The notes under the pieces are model-generated. The model saw only the letters and a program-made list of their open reading frames with translations. It was not told the DNA's origin and did no database searches. From JBBATK01 sp040398805 (GTDB lineage: Bacteria; Bacteroidota; Ignavibacteria; Kapaibacteriales; NICIL-2), in contig JBBATK010000012.1 of assembly GCA_040398805.1 (NCBI GenBank), positions 16,560 through 80,559 of the forward strand: a stretch of DNA of 64,000 nucleotides, read 5' to 3'. The translations under genes were made by a program, and so were the position numbers. Below, piece after piece: positions 18,301 through 26,952 of the stretch; within the stretch, counting starts at the first letter, position 1; each line of letters starts with the position of its first letter.

Positions 18301-18760
18301 GGGAAGCACGAGCGGCGAATTCACCATCACGACGGGATCCCTGCCGCAGCTTCTGCCCGGTGAATCCGGCACCTACGGCGTGGCTTTCGCGCCCAGCGCC
18401 GAAGGGACACGCACGGCGACATTGACGGTGACAAGTAACGGTGGGACGAAATCGGTGACCCTGATTGGCGTAGGAAAGACGTTCATCAACAGCGTGGACG
18501 ACGATGCGACACCCCTTGTCGCACGCGTGTTCCCGCAACCGTCCACTTCCGTCCTGACTGTGGAATGTACCGCCCTCGCAGACGGCGTGGTCGACGTCGA
18601 CATCATGAACATCACGGGACAGCGGGTCCTGTCCACGCGTTCCTTGATGCAAGGTTCCCGCCTTAGCGTTCCCGTGGACGGTCTGGCTCGTGGCATGTAT
18701 TCCCTTCGCATCATCGCCGGCGGCAAACCCCGCGTGACAACCTTTTTCCTTCATGAGTAG
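15362..18760 (+). CDS. Secreted subtilisin-like (S8) protease with T9SS C-terminal domain
   Basis: A 1132-aa exported protease. Order of domains: signal peptide (~1-28); propeptide-like region (~120-165, AFGIDRIFEVRFDPAVDVF); S8 catalytic domain with Asp200 (IADVDSGVD), His284 (SRNHGTGTTG), oxyanion region VAAAGND and Ser441 (SGTSFACPIVAG); a beta-sandwich linker; five Asp-box/YCF48-like repeats such as TTNGGTGW, TSDGGVTW and TTNGGATW (~690-900), probably a propeller; a HYDIN/DUF1573-like immunoglobulin fold (~940-1035); and a type A T9SS sorting domain at the end (VFPQPSTSVLTV ... GMYSLRI). The catalytic triad is complete. It heads a likely three-gene unit. Length and layout are typical of Bacteroidota secreted proteases. 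Confidence 0.93.
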   Translation: MRIGLPSTFLRIVSLFLLSVVVPTQSRSQAFTPDALKFSLPAVSVNALTVPSRVATITKESVTTAYPGTVLVKTRSSQRPAKNATSFQSVSWKSTLSPLSISGINGLIADGMPVSMEERAFGIDRIFEVRFDPAVDVFDACRRIAENPDVEYVTPVYERRTSLVPNDPRYGSQYAMSKIQAAQAWDISTGSASVVIADVDSGVDFEHEDLAGNLWNNPGEMGNDSKGKDKRTNGVDDDGNGYIDDFRGWDFVGSITPTEAASGTFRPDNDPKVRATNIDASRNHGTGTTGCAAAVTNNGKGIASPGYACKYLPIKCGSDQFGNAVLRGYEGIRYAMNLGAQIINCSWGGEGNSPAEQDLINTATAKGCLIVAAAGNDSKSIDTFNQYPANYENVLVVGASDASDKRASFSNTGLRVDVWAPGDNVLMTASNNSYVPTSGTSFACPIVAGVAGLIRSLHPDWTPKMVMHQLRSTCDNVLVTNQSARPQFYGRINAFRALSENSNLNPGTLPGLEISSADFGGKSEITTTGPVASRLSLRNYLGRATNVTVTLAPQSTGLTFSKTSFTVPTMPAADSVLLDCVISTTTPTYFMSGSVDVLVTMSAGTYTNYQKITIPINISSQNSYSAYAVTPSITYSGGYAKSPVTFWAVGKTASGRNCVMRGTSIDSARTDELTCVWGNSTQIANVGTGTGVVLRTTNGGTGWSRVSITSIVSRVYSINFSDASNGVLIGAPVNDVWSVATTSDGGVTWNKGATLPTPGTGEVSRPSAVVWNGDAAWIGTSVGRVIRTTDRGANWTSSSVAPGAVVTQLAFANASLGYAVTRPTGGLSETATVYVTTNGGATWKASGASFPATGARPVYAYAPPNSLQCVLVCSLSEVVMSTDSGKTFQPLLSENGLTANAGFGLTSGTSTVTMYILGKTIGVLKFPFLGSSAGVAELSADAEVRWDTVNIGSSLSKNVNVRNTGSAPLTVATASIAPGSGSTSGEFTITTGSLPQLLPGESGTYGVAFAPSAEGTRTATLTVTSNGGTKSVTLIGVGKTFINSVDDDATPLVARVFPQPSTSVLTVECTALADGVVDVDIMNITGQRVLSTRSLMQGSRLSVPVDGLARGMYSLRIIAGGKPRVTTFFLHE

Positions 18761-18787
18761 TCATACGGTATATCAACAACGACACTC

Positions 18788-19267
18788 ATGGCAACACTCA
18801 TCGTCGAAAGCAACGGTCGCATCGAAAAGACCGCCGTCTACTTGAACGGCGAGCAATTGGACGGCATACGCGAACTCATGGTGAATATCAGCGAGGACGG
18901 AACCTTCGATTGCGTCCTTGTCTATACCGGTGATGACGGCACGCAGTACACGCGGAACGTCTTCTCCGAATACGCCGACCACGTGCGCACGCGGGAACCG
19001 GCATTCACCGAGGAAGAGGCCTCGATGCTCCAGCAATTGTCCATCGACAGCGACGGAAGCGTGGAATCGACCACCGTGGCCATCAATGATGAACCGCAGG
19101 ACGGCATCGTCTCCCTGTTCCTCCACGTCAAGGCACCTGATACACAAAAGCCGACGGGCATCCGTCGATGGCTTGGCGGCGCAGGGACGAAAGGCCGTGC
19201 GGAGTTCAGCGCCGATATCACGTACCGGAATGCGGACGACTCCCTTATCACTGAATCAGTCTTCTAA
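18788..19267 (+). CDS. Unknown protein with internal duplication
   Basis: A 159-aa acidic soluble protein with no signal peptide and no recognised family. Its two halves look duplicated: LIVESNGRIEKTAVYLNGEQ then DGIRELMVNIS (~4-35) aligns with LSIDSDGSVESTTVAINDEP then QDGIVSLFLHVKA (~83-118). Each half would be a small beta-rich unit followed by a divergent tail. The C-terminus RAEFSADITYRNADDSLITE echoes the end of the first half (DCVLVYTGDDGTQYTRNVF). It lies 27 bp after the T9SS-sorted protease and 11 bp before the next gene, so the three are probably co-transcribed. Confidence 0.8.
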   Translation: MATLIVESNGRIEKTAVYLNGEQLDGIRELMVNISEDGTFDCVLVYTGDDGTQYTRNVFSEYADHVRTREPAFTEEEASMLQQLSIDSDGSVESTTVAINDEPQDGIVSLFLHVKAPDTQKPTGIRRWLGGAGTKGRAEFSADITYRNADDSLITESVF

Positions 19268-19278
19268 GGATCAATCTC

Positions 19279-19938
19279 ATGCGAATGTTTCTTGTCGGTG
19301 TCATCACCTTTGTCACGTTGGGTTTTCTTGTCGTCCCGGACCTTGATGCGGGCGGCCGCGGCGGGTCCTTCGGCGGAAGCCGGGGCGGAAGTCGTGGAGG
19401 ATCCTTCGGCGGCTCACGCAGCAACCGCAGCTATTCCTCTCCCCGATACAATTCTTCGCGTCCTGCGCCATCCTCCGGATACAACGGCGGTTCGTCCTTC
19501 GGCGGCTCGCGCAGCAGCGGTACGTCCATGTTCCGCAGCGGCGGACGTATGAATTCCGCACAGGAATACACACGCAGTTACGGTGTTCCGCGGAGAACGG
19601 AAACGACGCCGCTTCGTGGTAGCGACGGTGTGTCGCGGAACTACGTCTTCAACCAATACGGCGGATATGCCGACGGACTCATGACGGGCTATGCCATGGG
19701 ACGCATGAGCTGGTGGTGGGCCACCCCCTTCCATCCTGCGTTCTACTACACGGCGCCGCCCTATGTGATGCGTCCCGACGGAACCATGGAGTACTTCCCG
19801 CCGACCTTTTCATTCGGGAAACTGTTCTTCACCCTGCTCATCATGGCCGTCATCGTGTTCATCATCGTCGTCATGATACGCAATAGACGCCGTCGCATGG
19901 GCGAATCGGTAGACCTGTCGCAATCATCTTTCGGCTAA
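19279..19938 (+). CDS. Gly/Ser/Arg-rich exported single-pass membrane protein, unknown
   Basis: A 219-aa protein. A signal-peptide-like N-terminus (MRMFLVGVITFVTLGFLVVP) is followed by a low-complexity GGS/GGSR region (~25-90), a tyrosine- and tryptophan-rich middle (MGRMSWWWATPFHPAFYYTAPPY), and near the C-terminus a strong transmembrane helix (FFTLLIMAVIVFIIVVMI) followed by a positively charged RNRRRRM stop-transfer and short cytoplasmic tail. AAGGA 8 nt upstream supports the ATG. The function is unknown; the layout suggests a membrane-tethered protein with a disordered exported arm. It is last in the protease operon and is followed by a strong terminator. Confidence 0.78.
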   Translation: MRMFLVGVITFVTLGFLVVPDLDAGGRGGSFGGSRGGSRGGSFGGSRSNRSYSSPRYNSSRPAPSSGYNGGSSFGGSRSSGTSMFRSGGRMNSAQEYTRSYGVPRRTETTPLRGSDGVSRNYVFNQYGGYADGLMTGYAMGRMSWWWATPFHPAFYYTAPPYVMRPDGTMEYFPPTFSFGKLFFTLLIMAVIVFIIVVMIRNRRRRMGESVDLSQSSFG

Positions 19939-20006
19939 GCAGTCGGTGCTCGTGTTCTCCTCACGAGGAAAACCTCATCCGCCGGATTCCGTCCTCATGA
20001 ACAGAA

Positions 20007-20042
20007 GAAAAAAAAAGCACGCCCTGACGGCGTGCTTTTTCA
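20007..20042. terminator. Bidirectional rho-independent terminator
   Basis: An 8-bp perfect stem AGCACGCC/GGCGTGCT (20015-20022 with 20028-20035), 5-nt loop, A run on the left and T run on the right. It separates the protease operon from the convergent BNR-repeat gene. Confidence 0.85.
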
Positions 20043-20109
20043 TTTTCATTATGCAGCGGAAACGTTCTTGGAAGCTCGAGCCGTCCATGACGGACGTCCA
20101 TACGTGGCA

Positions 20110-22983
20110 TCAGTGGAGAACGTGGAGGACTTTCGACACAGGTGCGGCGCTTCCCCGAAGCACGAGCACATAACTGCCGGAGGCCCAGTCGACGGTGGAC
20201 ACCGTCAGAGCGGTGGCTGCCGTCAAAGCATGAGAGGAGAGCAGTTCACCCCTCATCGAATAGACATCGAGCGTTGCATCAACGGGCGACCAGACGACGA
20301 GATGATCGGACGAAGGATTGGGTGTCACGACAAAGGAGTGCGCGTCCTCATCGGTCACAGCATTCACCGACGCGCCAACGGCGAGATCATCCACATACCA
20401 GCCATCGGCGTTCGTCACGATATTCGATTTGAACCGCAGTCGCAGCGACACGATGCTGTCTCGTGCCACAGGGGCGCGGAGCACCTCCGTCCGCCAATCC
20501 GCCTGCGTCAGTTCGGCATTCTGCCATTCGGCGAACACGGTACGGTTGTACCATGCAAGTGTCGTCCACACCTCCTCCGCCGGGTTCTCCCGGTAGGCCG
20601 CATACTCCACGAAGGCCGTGTCCGACTTGTCGATGATGGCTGCGTGCGCGAAGCTTATGGGCAATCCGTCGGCCGACCCGTTGCGGACGGGAAAGAACTG
20701 AATGGTGTCACGGGCAAGACCGCTGTACTGCATGCGATTCGATTCCGTCATGGAATTCCTTGGCGACAGTGAGAACTCATCGGTGGCGGTCCATCCGCCG
20801 CGGCGCAGATACTTGGCCTGGACATCACTGTCGAAGGCGTCACGATGCTCGGTCGTGATGGCACCGATGTAGCGGGTCACGATCTCGGACCGTGCGCTGA
20901 GATTGCCCTTGTCGTCGCCGATGGCGATACGCAGATCGTAGTAGCCGGGTCGGGAAACGGGGAGCGTCAACACGAGATTCCGTGCGGTGTCCAGACTTTT
21001 CACGGGAATATCCGTCCACGCGGCGGAGTCCGTATACACGCGCACGAACGCCATGTTCACGAGCGGATTCACGGAGTCGGCGCGCAGCGACGGCGTCGTG
21101 ATTTCCAATCGCGCCGTCGTCGTATCGTTCTTCACTCCGAGCAGCGAGCCGCCGAGCGGTTGCGGCGCACCACCGGCATACCCCGTGACACTGCGGACCA
21201 CGGAACTATCGGCGGAGGCTTTCATGGCGACGATGATGTCGTAGGTATGCTCGGTGTAGGCAACCAGCGAATCGTCCTCGATAGACGTCACCGATCCGTC
21301 CACCACGCGCCACGGTTTCCCGTCCCGTTGTATCACCAGCCGGAAGTCTGCCGCCGAAAGCATCTCACCGAACACCCGCTTCGCCGGTGCCGTCCACGAG
21401 AGGTCGATGACCGACGGACGTGTAACGATGGTGCGGGCGCGCAGATTCTCCACGGGCATGGGCGCATTCACGTTGACGACGGCCGTATACACATCGTTGT
21501 CGGCCACCACGGGATAGGTGTTTCGCATGTCCACATGGGAGGGATACACCTTGCCTGCGATGAAGGCACAGCCGCTGTAGTCGCCGGCGAAGACGCCACT
21601 GAGCGACGACGAGCCGAACGGATTGCGGCGGATGTCGAAGCCCGCGTCGCCGACAGGGCGATCGGTCCAGGTCTCCCCGCCGTCGCGGGAGATACTCACA
21701 TACGCCCTGCTCATGCGGTTCTCGGGATCGTCGCGACTGTCGAGAAACGTGACGGCAAGGTCACCGCTCGTTCCGTCGATCGCCATCCATTGCCAGTATT
21801 GGTCGTTGGTCGTATCTCGATGGACGATGCGGGGCGTGCTCCACGTGGCACCGCCGTCGGTGGAGCGCGCGAAATACACGTTCGGCGTGCGGTCCGCGGC
21901 CCAGCTCAGATACAGCCAGCCGCGCCGCGGCGAACTTGTGGTATCGACGACGAGCGACGGATAGGTTTCCACGCGCGTGCCGCCTTTGAGCGTGTGGTTG
22001 AACTGACTTCCCGTGTTCATCGCCACGCCCAGCCACTCGTAGGTGATGACGTTCCGCGGCGCGGACCACGTGGCACCGCCGTCGAGCGACGAGGCGAAGC
22101 CGATACTGCGGAGCGGACCGTAATTCCAGGCGACGTACACTTCACCCTTCGGACCTGTGGCGGCAATGGGAAACGATTGACCGAAGGTGGTGTCGAGGGA
22201 CTTGCCCGTGAGCACCGTGCTCACCCGTTTAGGTACGGACCACGACGCACCGCGGTCGGTGGACTTCGTGATGACGATCTGTGTGGAGGAATCGCGGTCG
22301 TACACCCGTTTCCACGGAATGTAGAGATGTCCTTTGTAGGGCGATGAGTGGGCATTATCGATGCTGATGTAGTACTTGTCCTCGAAGGCGGAGTCCTTCG
22401 TCATCACACCCGTATGAAGGATGACGGGCAGGTGCTTGGTCCACGTGGTGCCATTGTCCGTGGTGACACTCATGAACACCCCGTTCTCGCCGGAGGTGCG
22501 CTTGGCGTCGAATCCGCCATACACCAGGTAGCCGCGCCCTTCCGCATCCCACGCCACGCTGGGATCGTTCCCCACGATGAAGTTCATGCCCGTGGGCTTG
22601 CCAAGGTTGATGTTCTTCCAGGTGCGGCCGGCATCGGAGGAGACGTAGACCCAAGCGGATTGGGCAGCACGATAATCCACCGCCGACGCGATGAGGTAGC
22701 GCGGGTCACGCGGGTTCGCCGCGATGGACGACTCGTTCTGCATGGGCGAATTGTCCGTTTCCGGCTCGATGAGATTGACATTGAGGAACGACGTGGGCTG
22801 GGCGATGCATACCGACGGCGGAAAGCCCTCTCCGAGCGGACGGAGGAATGCGGGTTCTACGGACGGACGGGAGGCGTCCATGAGCAACCGCCGGGACGAG
22901 CGGCCGACGTCGTCTCCTCCGGACCTGCCAGAGGCCGGTGGGCAAAGAATGACGGTCACGAAAAGAGCGGCAAATACCTTCAT
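20110..22983 (-). CDS. Secreted BNR/Asp-box repeat protein with T9SS C-terminal domain
   Basis: A 957-aa exported protein. A signal peptide (~1-20) precedes six or more Asp-box (BNR) repeats of S-x-D-x-G-x-T-W type (SSDAGRTW, TTDNGTTW, STDRGASW, SLDGGATW, STDGGATW, SRDGGETW; ~115-440), implying a sialidase-like beta-propeller. It is not necessarily a sialidase: no FRIP motif was seen. A fibronectin-III-like domain follows (~510-600), then a jelly-roll/carbohydrate-binding-like region (~720-860), and a type A T9SS sorting domain at the end (VVTPNPSSDHLVVW ... ASGSYVLVL). Likely cell-surface or secreted; substrate unknown. A weak TAGATTG box lies ~47 nt before the ATG. Confidence 0.88.
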   Translation of the reverse strand: MKVFAALFVTVILCPPASGRSGGDDVGRSSRRLLMDASRPSVEPAFLRPLGEGFPPSVCIAQPTSFLNVNLIEPETDNSPMQNESSIAANPRDPRYLIASAVDYRAAQSAWVYVSSDAGRTWKNINLGKPTGMNFIVGNDPSVAWDAEGRGYLVYGGFDAKRTSGENGVFMSVTTDNGTTWTKHLPVILHTGVMTKDSAFEDKYYISIDNAHSSPYKGHLYIPWKRVYDRDSSTQIVITKSTDRGASWSVPKRVSTVLTGKSLDTTFGQSFPIAATGPKGEVYVAWNYGPLRSIGFASSLDGGATWSAPRNVITYEWLGVAMNTGSQFNHTLKGGTRVETYPSLVVDTTSSPRRGWLYLSWAADRTPNVYFARSTDGGATWSTPRIVHRDTTNDQYWQWMAIDGTSGDLAVTFLDSRDDPENRMSRAYVSISRDGGETWTDRPVGDAGFDIRRNPFGSSSLSGVFAGDYSGCAFIAGKVYPSHVDMRNTYPVVADNDVYTAVVNVNAPMPVENLRARTIVTRPSVIDLSWTAPAKRVFGEMLSAADFRLVIQRDGKPWRVVDGSVTSIEDDSLVAYTEHTYDIIVAMKASADSSVVRSVTGYAGGAPQPLGGSLLGVKNDTTTARLEITTPSLRADSVNPLVNMAFVRVYTDSAAWTDIPVKSLDTARNLVLTLPVSRPGYYDLRIAIGDDKGNLSARSEIVTRYIGAITTEHRDAFDSDVQAKYLRRGGWTATDEFSLSPRNSMTESNRMQYSGLARDTIQFFPVRNGSADGLPISFAHAAIIDKSDTAFVEYAAYRENPAEEVWTTLAWYNRTVFAEWQNAELTQADWRTEVLRAPVARDSIVSLRLRFKSNIVTNADGWYVDDLAVGASVNAVTDEDAHSFVVTPNPSSDHLVVWSPVDATLDVYSMRGELLSSHALTAATALTVSTVDWASGSYVLVLRGSAAPVSKVLHVLH

Positions 22984-23115
22984 AGGGAGTCCCGACAGGT
23001 GATCAATTCGGTCTAATTACGCAGGACGGACAATCTATGCAAGCGGAAAGGCGGTCGGTAGACGGAAGCTGTTCCGTACCCCGAGAAAGCACATCGTTCT
23101 CGTCCCCCCGGGGAG

Positions 23116-23123
23116 TATTTTTG
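23116..23123 (+). promoter_or_regulatory. Candidate -7 box (TATTTTTG)
   Basis: A perfect TAnnTTTG followed by CACTCCG, 43 nt before the ATG at 23167. The 15-nt string is nearly identical to that at 12956. Confidence 0.5.
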
Positions 23124-23166
23124 CACTCCGTATTCCGTGACCTACACACTTCCGTACTACACCGTT

Positions 23167-25734
23167 ATGAACCCACGGACATTCTCCTGTGCCTTGGTCG
23201 TGCTCGCCTTTTTCGTGGTCACCGGGGCTATGGCCTACGCGCCGATAACGAAGGAGCAACAGCGCATCCTCATGCCGTCGTCCACACGCGTCATGAACTC
23301 TCTCGCGGGACAGTGGGAGCGGTCCGTCGACGACAACGAATGGTCCACCGTCTACCTTCCGCGCAGCGAATCGTACGACGGCCGTGTCACCTACCGTCGG
23401 TCGTTCACCGTCGATGAATCCTCCGCGCGTTCGATGAGTTGGAACCTTTCCTTCCTCGGACTCGCCGATGCGGCGGAAGTCACCATCAACGACCGCTACG
23501 TAGGGAAGTTCTTCGGAGGAATGGTGCCCTTCATGGCACATGTTCCCGACAAGATCATCAAAGGCGGAACCAACACCATCCGCCTTGTCGTCTATCCCGC
23601 ATCCGACAACTCCGTGCGCTCGCGCAAGCAACAACTTTTCGGTCAGCGCATCGCCACCGGTATCGTGCGGGAACTCTTCCTTGTCGGCACTCCGCAGATT
23701 TCCCTTGGCGACATCCGCACGACCATTGAACAGACGGGCTCCGGCGCCCGCATCACGGCGCGGACGACGACGCACGTGGGAAGCAGCGACAAGATCGCCG
23801 TCAACGACAGCATGCAATCCGGCATGAGTGTCGGTAGCGTGCTCGTGACGGCACAGCTGCGGTCGCCAAACGACGGACTCATCACCAGCACCGCACAGCA
23901 ACAGGTCCGGGTCATGAAAGACCGCGTGGTCGACATGCAATTCGACCTGTCTGTCGCCTCGCCGCGGTGGTGGTCGCCGTCCGACCCCGCGCTCTACACC
24001 TTGGAACTGCGTATCGAAGCCAACGGCCGTGTCATCGACGAACTCAGCGTGCCGGTAGGCTTGGCAACGTATACGCCCGGATCCGTGGCGTCCCAAGGAT
24101 TGATCGCTCTGAACGGACAGCCCGTGTTCATCAAGGCCGTGGACTATGTGGAAGAGGTCGCCGGTGACGGTGCCACGGTGAGCTGCTCGCAGATAGAGAA
24201 GGACGTGGTGTTGTTGCGGACCTTAGGAGTGAATTGCATCCATACCCTGTTCTCCGCGCCGCATCCCTACCTGGCATACCTGTGTGCAAAGAACGGCATC
24301 ATGATCGTTGCCGACCTGCCCGTCTACGACATACCTTCGGATCTGTTGAAGGACGATGAGATCCGCGCCCGTCTGATGAATACGGCGGAGCGGATGGTGG
24401 CTGCCTATGAGCGCATCCCCGCTCTGGCGATGTGGAACATCGCCAGCGGACTCGAGCAGCACAAACCGGCGACGGCGGATTTCCTTCGCTCCATGAGCTC
24501 CACCATGCACCGATTGTCGTCACGTCCCGTCTCACAGCTCGTTCGCTTCCGCACCAAGACGGTTGTCAACGAGAACATCGATGCCATCATCTATCATTGC
24601 GACCGCTTCGATGAAGCGCAGGAGTCCATTCAGGCCGAGCTGCAACGCTGTGCCAGACTGGGAGAACGTCCCTTCGCCCTGTGCTTCGGCAAACCCGTGC
24701 AACCGGAGAACCGGAACGGTTATGCGGATCCCATTTCCGCAGAGGCCCAGGCACGATACATCCTCATGTGCTACCGCGCACTCCGTGCCGCGCAGAGCGG
24801 TGGAAGCTTCGTGTGGACACTCACCGACTATTCGCTGAACCATTCCACCATGCTCACCAATACCGCCGGTGAACACCTGTGCACGAGCGGCATCGCCGAC
24901 GAGACACGGGAACCGCGCATCGCTTTCCAGATGTACAAGGCATGGCTGAACGACGAGAAGGATCCCACCCTGCAGGCGGGTGTGTACACGGAATCGAACC
25001 ATGCGATCTTCATCGGCACGGGATTGCTGCTCATCATGATCATGGCGCTGATGCTCAACCGCTCGCGCCGTTTCCGGGAGTATGCCTTCCGCGCCGTGTT
25101 CCATGCGCACAACTTCGCCTCGGACATCCGGGACCAGCGCATACTGTCGCGAGCGCAGACCGTGATGCTCGCCGTCGTCATCGCGGGCACGCTCGCCGTC
25201 ATGCTCACCACGCTGTTGTATCACGCGCGTAGAAGCACGGAGGCGGAGTACCTGCTCATGCTGCTGTTCCCGCAAGAAGGATTGAAAACCGTCCTGAGCT
25301 CCCTTGCGTGGCGTCCGGATCTGGGGATCATCTACACCATGCTCATCGTGCTCGTGAAGCAAGCCGTCATTGCCGGGCTCCTTCGGCTGGTGGCGCTCTT
25401 CGTTCGCGGACGCATCACGTTCGGCGATACGTACATCATCACCGTGTGGTCATGTCTGCCCGTCCTGTTCTTCCTGCCCTTCGCCACCATCCTCGTGCGC
25501 GCGCTGGATGTCAGTTCCGTGTCGCTGTGGCTGGTGTTGCTCTTGATCATGGGTGTCTGGATCTTCATCCGCATCCTTCGGTGCACCGTGGTCGTCTTCG
25601 ACGTCCCGCCGATACCGCTGTATGCAGGTGCGACGTTGTTCGTGGGCATCATCCTGCTTGCCTTGAGTACGACCTACGATTCTTCGTATGCCTTCTTCCC
25701 GCATCTGTGGTACTACTTCTCGGCGGTCGTCTAG
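23167..25734 (+). CDS. GH2-like domain protein fused to a six-helix membrane domain
   Basis: An 855-aa membrane protein with an unusual layout. After a signal/anchor segment (~5-24) come a GH2 sugar-binding-like jelly roll (LAGQWERSVDDNEWSTVYLP to TIRLVVYP, ~45-140), an immunoglobulin-like domain (~180-300) and a GH2-type TIM barrel (GLIALNGQPVFIKAVDYVEE, LRTLGVNCIH, ~310-590). The stretch where GH2 enzymes carry the acid/base Asn-Glu reads ALAMWNIASG, so that Glu appears to be missing. The C-terminal ~260 residues contain about six hydrophobic helices, resembling a Yip1-type domain. The start has a TATTTTTG box 43 nt upstream; ten earlier codons are possible but precede the signal sequence. 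Probably surface or periplasmic and non-hydrolytic; function unknown. hrcA follows 38 bp later. Confidence 0.8.
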   Translation: MNPRTFSCALVVLAFFVVTGAMAYAPITKEQQRILMPSSTRVMNSLAGQWERSVDDNEWSTVYLPRSESYDGRVTYRRSFTVDESSARSMSWNLSFLGLADAAEVTINDRYVGKFFGGMVPFMAHVPDKIIKGGTNTIRLVVYPASDNSVRSRKQQLFGQRIATGIVRELFLVGTPQISLGDIRTTIEQTGSGARITARTTTHVGSSDKIAVNDSMQSGMSVGSVLVTAQLRSPNDGLITSTAQQQVRVMKDRVVDMQFDLSVASPRWWSPSDPALYTLELRIEANGRVIDELSVPVGLATYTPGSVASQGLIALNGQPVFIKAVDYVEEVAGDGATVSCSQIEKDVVLLRTLGVNCIHTLFSAPHPYLAYLCAKNGIMIVADLPVYDIPSDLLKDDEIRARLMNTAERMVAAYERIPALAMWNIASGLEQHKPATADFLRSMSSTMHRLSSRPVSQLVRFRTKTVVNENIDAIIYHCDRFDEAQESIQAELQRCARLGERPFALCFGKPVQPENRNGYADPISAEAQARYILMCYRALRAAQSGGSFVWTLTDYSLNHSTMLTNTAGEHLCTSGIADETREPRIAFQMYKAWLNDEKDPTLQAGVYTESNHAIFIGTGLLLIMIMALMLNRSRRFREYAFRAVFHAHNFASDIRDQRILSRAQTVMLAVVIAGTLAVMLTTLLYHARRSTEAEYLLMLLFPQEGLKTVLSSLAWRPDLGIIYTMLIVLVKQAVIAGLLRLVALFVRGRITFGDTYIITVWSCLPVLFFLPFATILVRALDVSSVSLWLVLLLIMGVWIFIRILRCTVVVFDVPPIPLYAGATLFVGIILLALSTTYDSSYAFFPHLWYYFSAVV

Positions 25735-25772
25735 GGATTATTCTTCGCAGGTAAACGGTTGCACGTGTCTTC

Positions 25773-26942
25773 ATGGTGACGCTGTCCGCATCGCCGCAGG
25801 ACATGCACCGAGAAACTCCTACTGATATCACCTTCATCATGGAACCTTCCGCCGTCCATATCCATCGTCCCCGCTCTGCGCACCGCACGGACGCTGCGGG
25901 AGCGCATGGCCTGAGCGAACGGGAGGAGCTCATCCTGCGGGCGATCGTGCAGTCCTACGTGCTCTCTGCCAGTCCCGTGAGTTCCGCTGCGCTTATGAAG
26001 CAATTGGAATCGGACCTCAAAGTTTCCTCCGCGACGATACGGAACGTCATGGCGCACCTCGAGGAGCGCGGGTACATCAACCATCCGCACGTATCGGCTG
26101 GACGCGTGCCCACGGATCTGGGGTACCGGTATTATGTGGATTCCCTCATGGCGCCCGAGGCGCTCTCGCAATCGGAAGCAAGCTCCCTGAAAGCCAATCT
26201 GAGTGCGGGCACGACGGAGGTTCTGCTCCGCGATGCATCGCGCCTGCTCGGTGTCGTATCGCGTCTGCTCGGCGTGGTTCAACTGCCCACAGTGGGCGAC
26301 CTCACCATCCGTCGCATCGAGCTCGTCTCGCTCTCCTCCACGCGTCTGCTCGTCGTGGTGGCGTTCGACTCCGATGTGCTGCGCACCGTCACCTTGGAAA
26401 CCGACAGCGATATCGCCACGGAGTCCCTCGACGCCGTCTCGCGCGTCATGAACGAGCGCGTGAGCGGCAAGCCCCTGCGATTCGTCCGCGAGAACTTCCC
26501 GCAGATGCTCGACGACCATCGTTCCAATCCTGTCGTCCGCCTGTTCGTGGATTCGCTCGACCGGTTATTGCACGACCAGTCGGACCGATTGCATCTGGCA
26601 GGTGCGCAGAACCTTGTCCAGCAGCCCGAGTTCGACACGCCCGATCGGTTGCGCGGTGTGGTGGAGCTCATGGAGAACGAGGATGTCATCGTGCATCTCA
26701 TGGAACGTTCGGGCATGGATGCCTCATCGCAAGGCGTCCGCGTGATGATCGGTTCGGAGATCCAAAGCGACCTGCTCCGCGACTTCAGTTTCGTGAGTGC
26801 GCAGTATCGCATAGGGGCGCGTTCGTATTCGGTCGGGCTTATCGGACCCAAGCGCATGAACTACGCGAAGCTCATGTCCCTCGTCGGCTCCGTGGCCCAT
26901 CTCATCACCAGCTCGGCACGTCACGACGAATACTCACGCTAA
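25773..26942 (+). CDS. hrcA: Heat-inducible transcription repressor HrcA
   Basis: HrcA binds the CIRCE operator and represses chaperone operons. The 389-aa product has the N-terminal winged helix (LSEREELILRAIVQSYVLSA, then SSATIRNVMAHLEERGYI and HPHVSAGRVPTDLGYRYYVD) and the C-terminal GAF-like dimerisation domain with an inserted segment (to MNYAKLMSLVGSVA). The first ~45 residues are variable, and ATGs at 25803 or 25839 are possible alternative starts. The usual downstream grpE-dnaK pair is absent; an ABC-transporter ATPase gene follows 10 bp later. No CIRCE sequence (TTAGCACTC and its inverted copy) was seen upstream. Confidence 0.95.
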   Translation: MVTLSASPQDMHRETPTDITFIMEPSAVHIHRPRSAHRTDAAGAHGLSEREELILRAIVQSYVLSASPVSSAALMKQLESDLKVSSATIRNVMAHLEERGYINHPHVSAGRVPTDLGYRYYVDSLMAPEALSQSEASSLKANLSAGTTEVLLRDASRLLGVVSRLLGVVQLPTVGDLTIRRIELVSLSSTRLLVVVAFDSDVLRTVTLETDSDIATESLDAVSRVMNERVSGKPLRFVRENFPQMLDDHRSNPVVRLFVDSLDRLLHDQSDRLHLAGAQNLVQQPEFDTPDRLRGVVELMENEDVIVHLMERSGMDASSQGVRVMIGSEIQSDLLRDFSFVSAQYRIGARSYSVGLIGPKRMNYAKLMSLVGSVAHLITSSARHDEYSR

Positions 26943-26952
26943 CCCCATTGCC

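Noticed and set aside
20845..22347. 500-codon plus-strand open frame
   Set aside because: It is opposite the BNR-repeat gene, rich in Arg/His/Gly with no family features, and is explained by the high GC of the true gene.
20110..22983. Calling the BNR-repeat protein a sialidase
   Set aside because: Asp-boxes alone define only the propeller fold; the FRIP motif and arginine triad of sialidases were not seen.
25735..25772. CIRCE operator before hrcA
   Set aside because: The 38-bp gap contains neither arm of the CIRCE inverted repeat, and none was seen further upstream.
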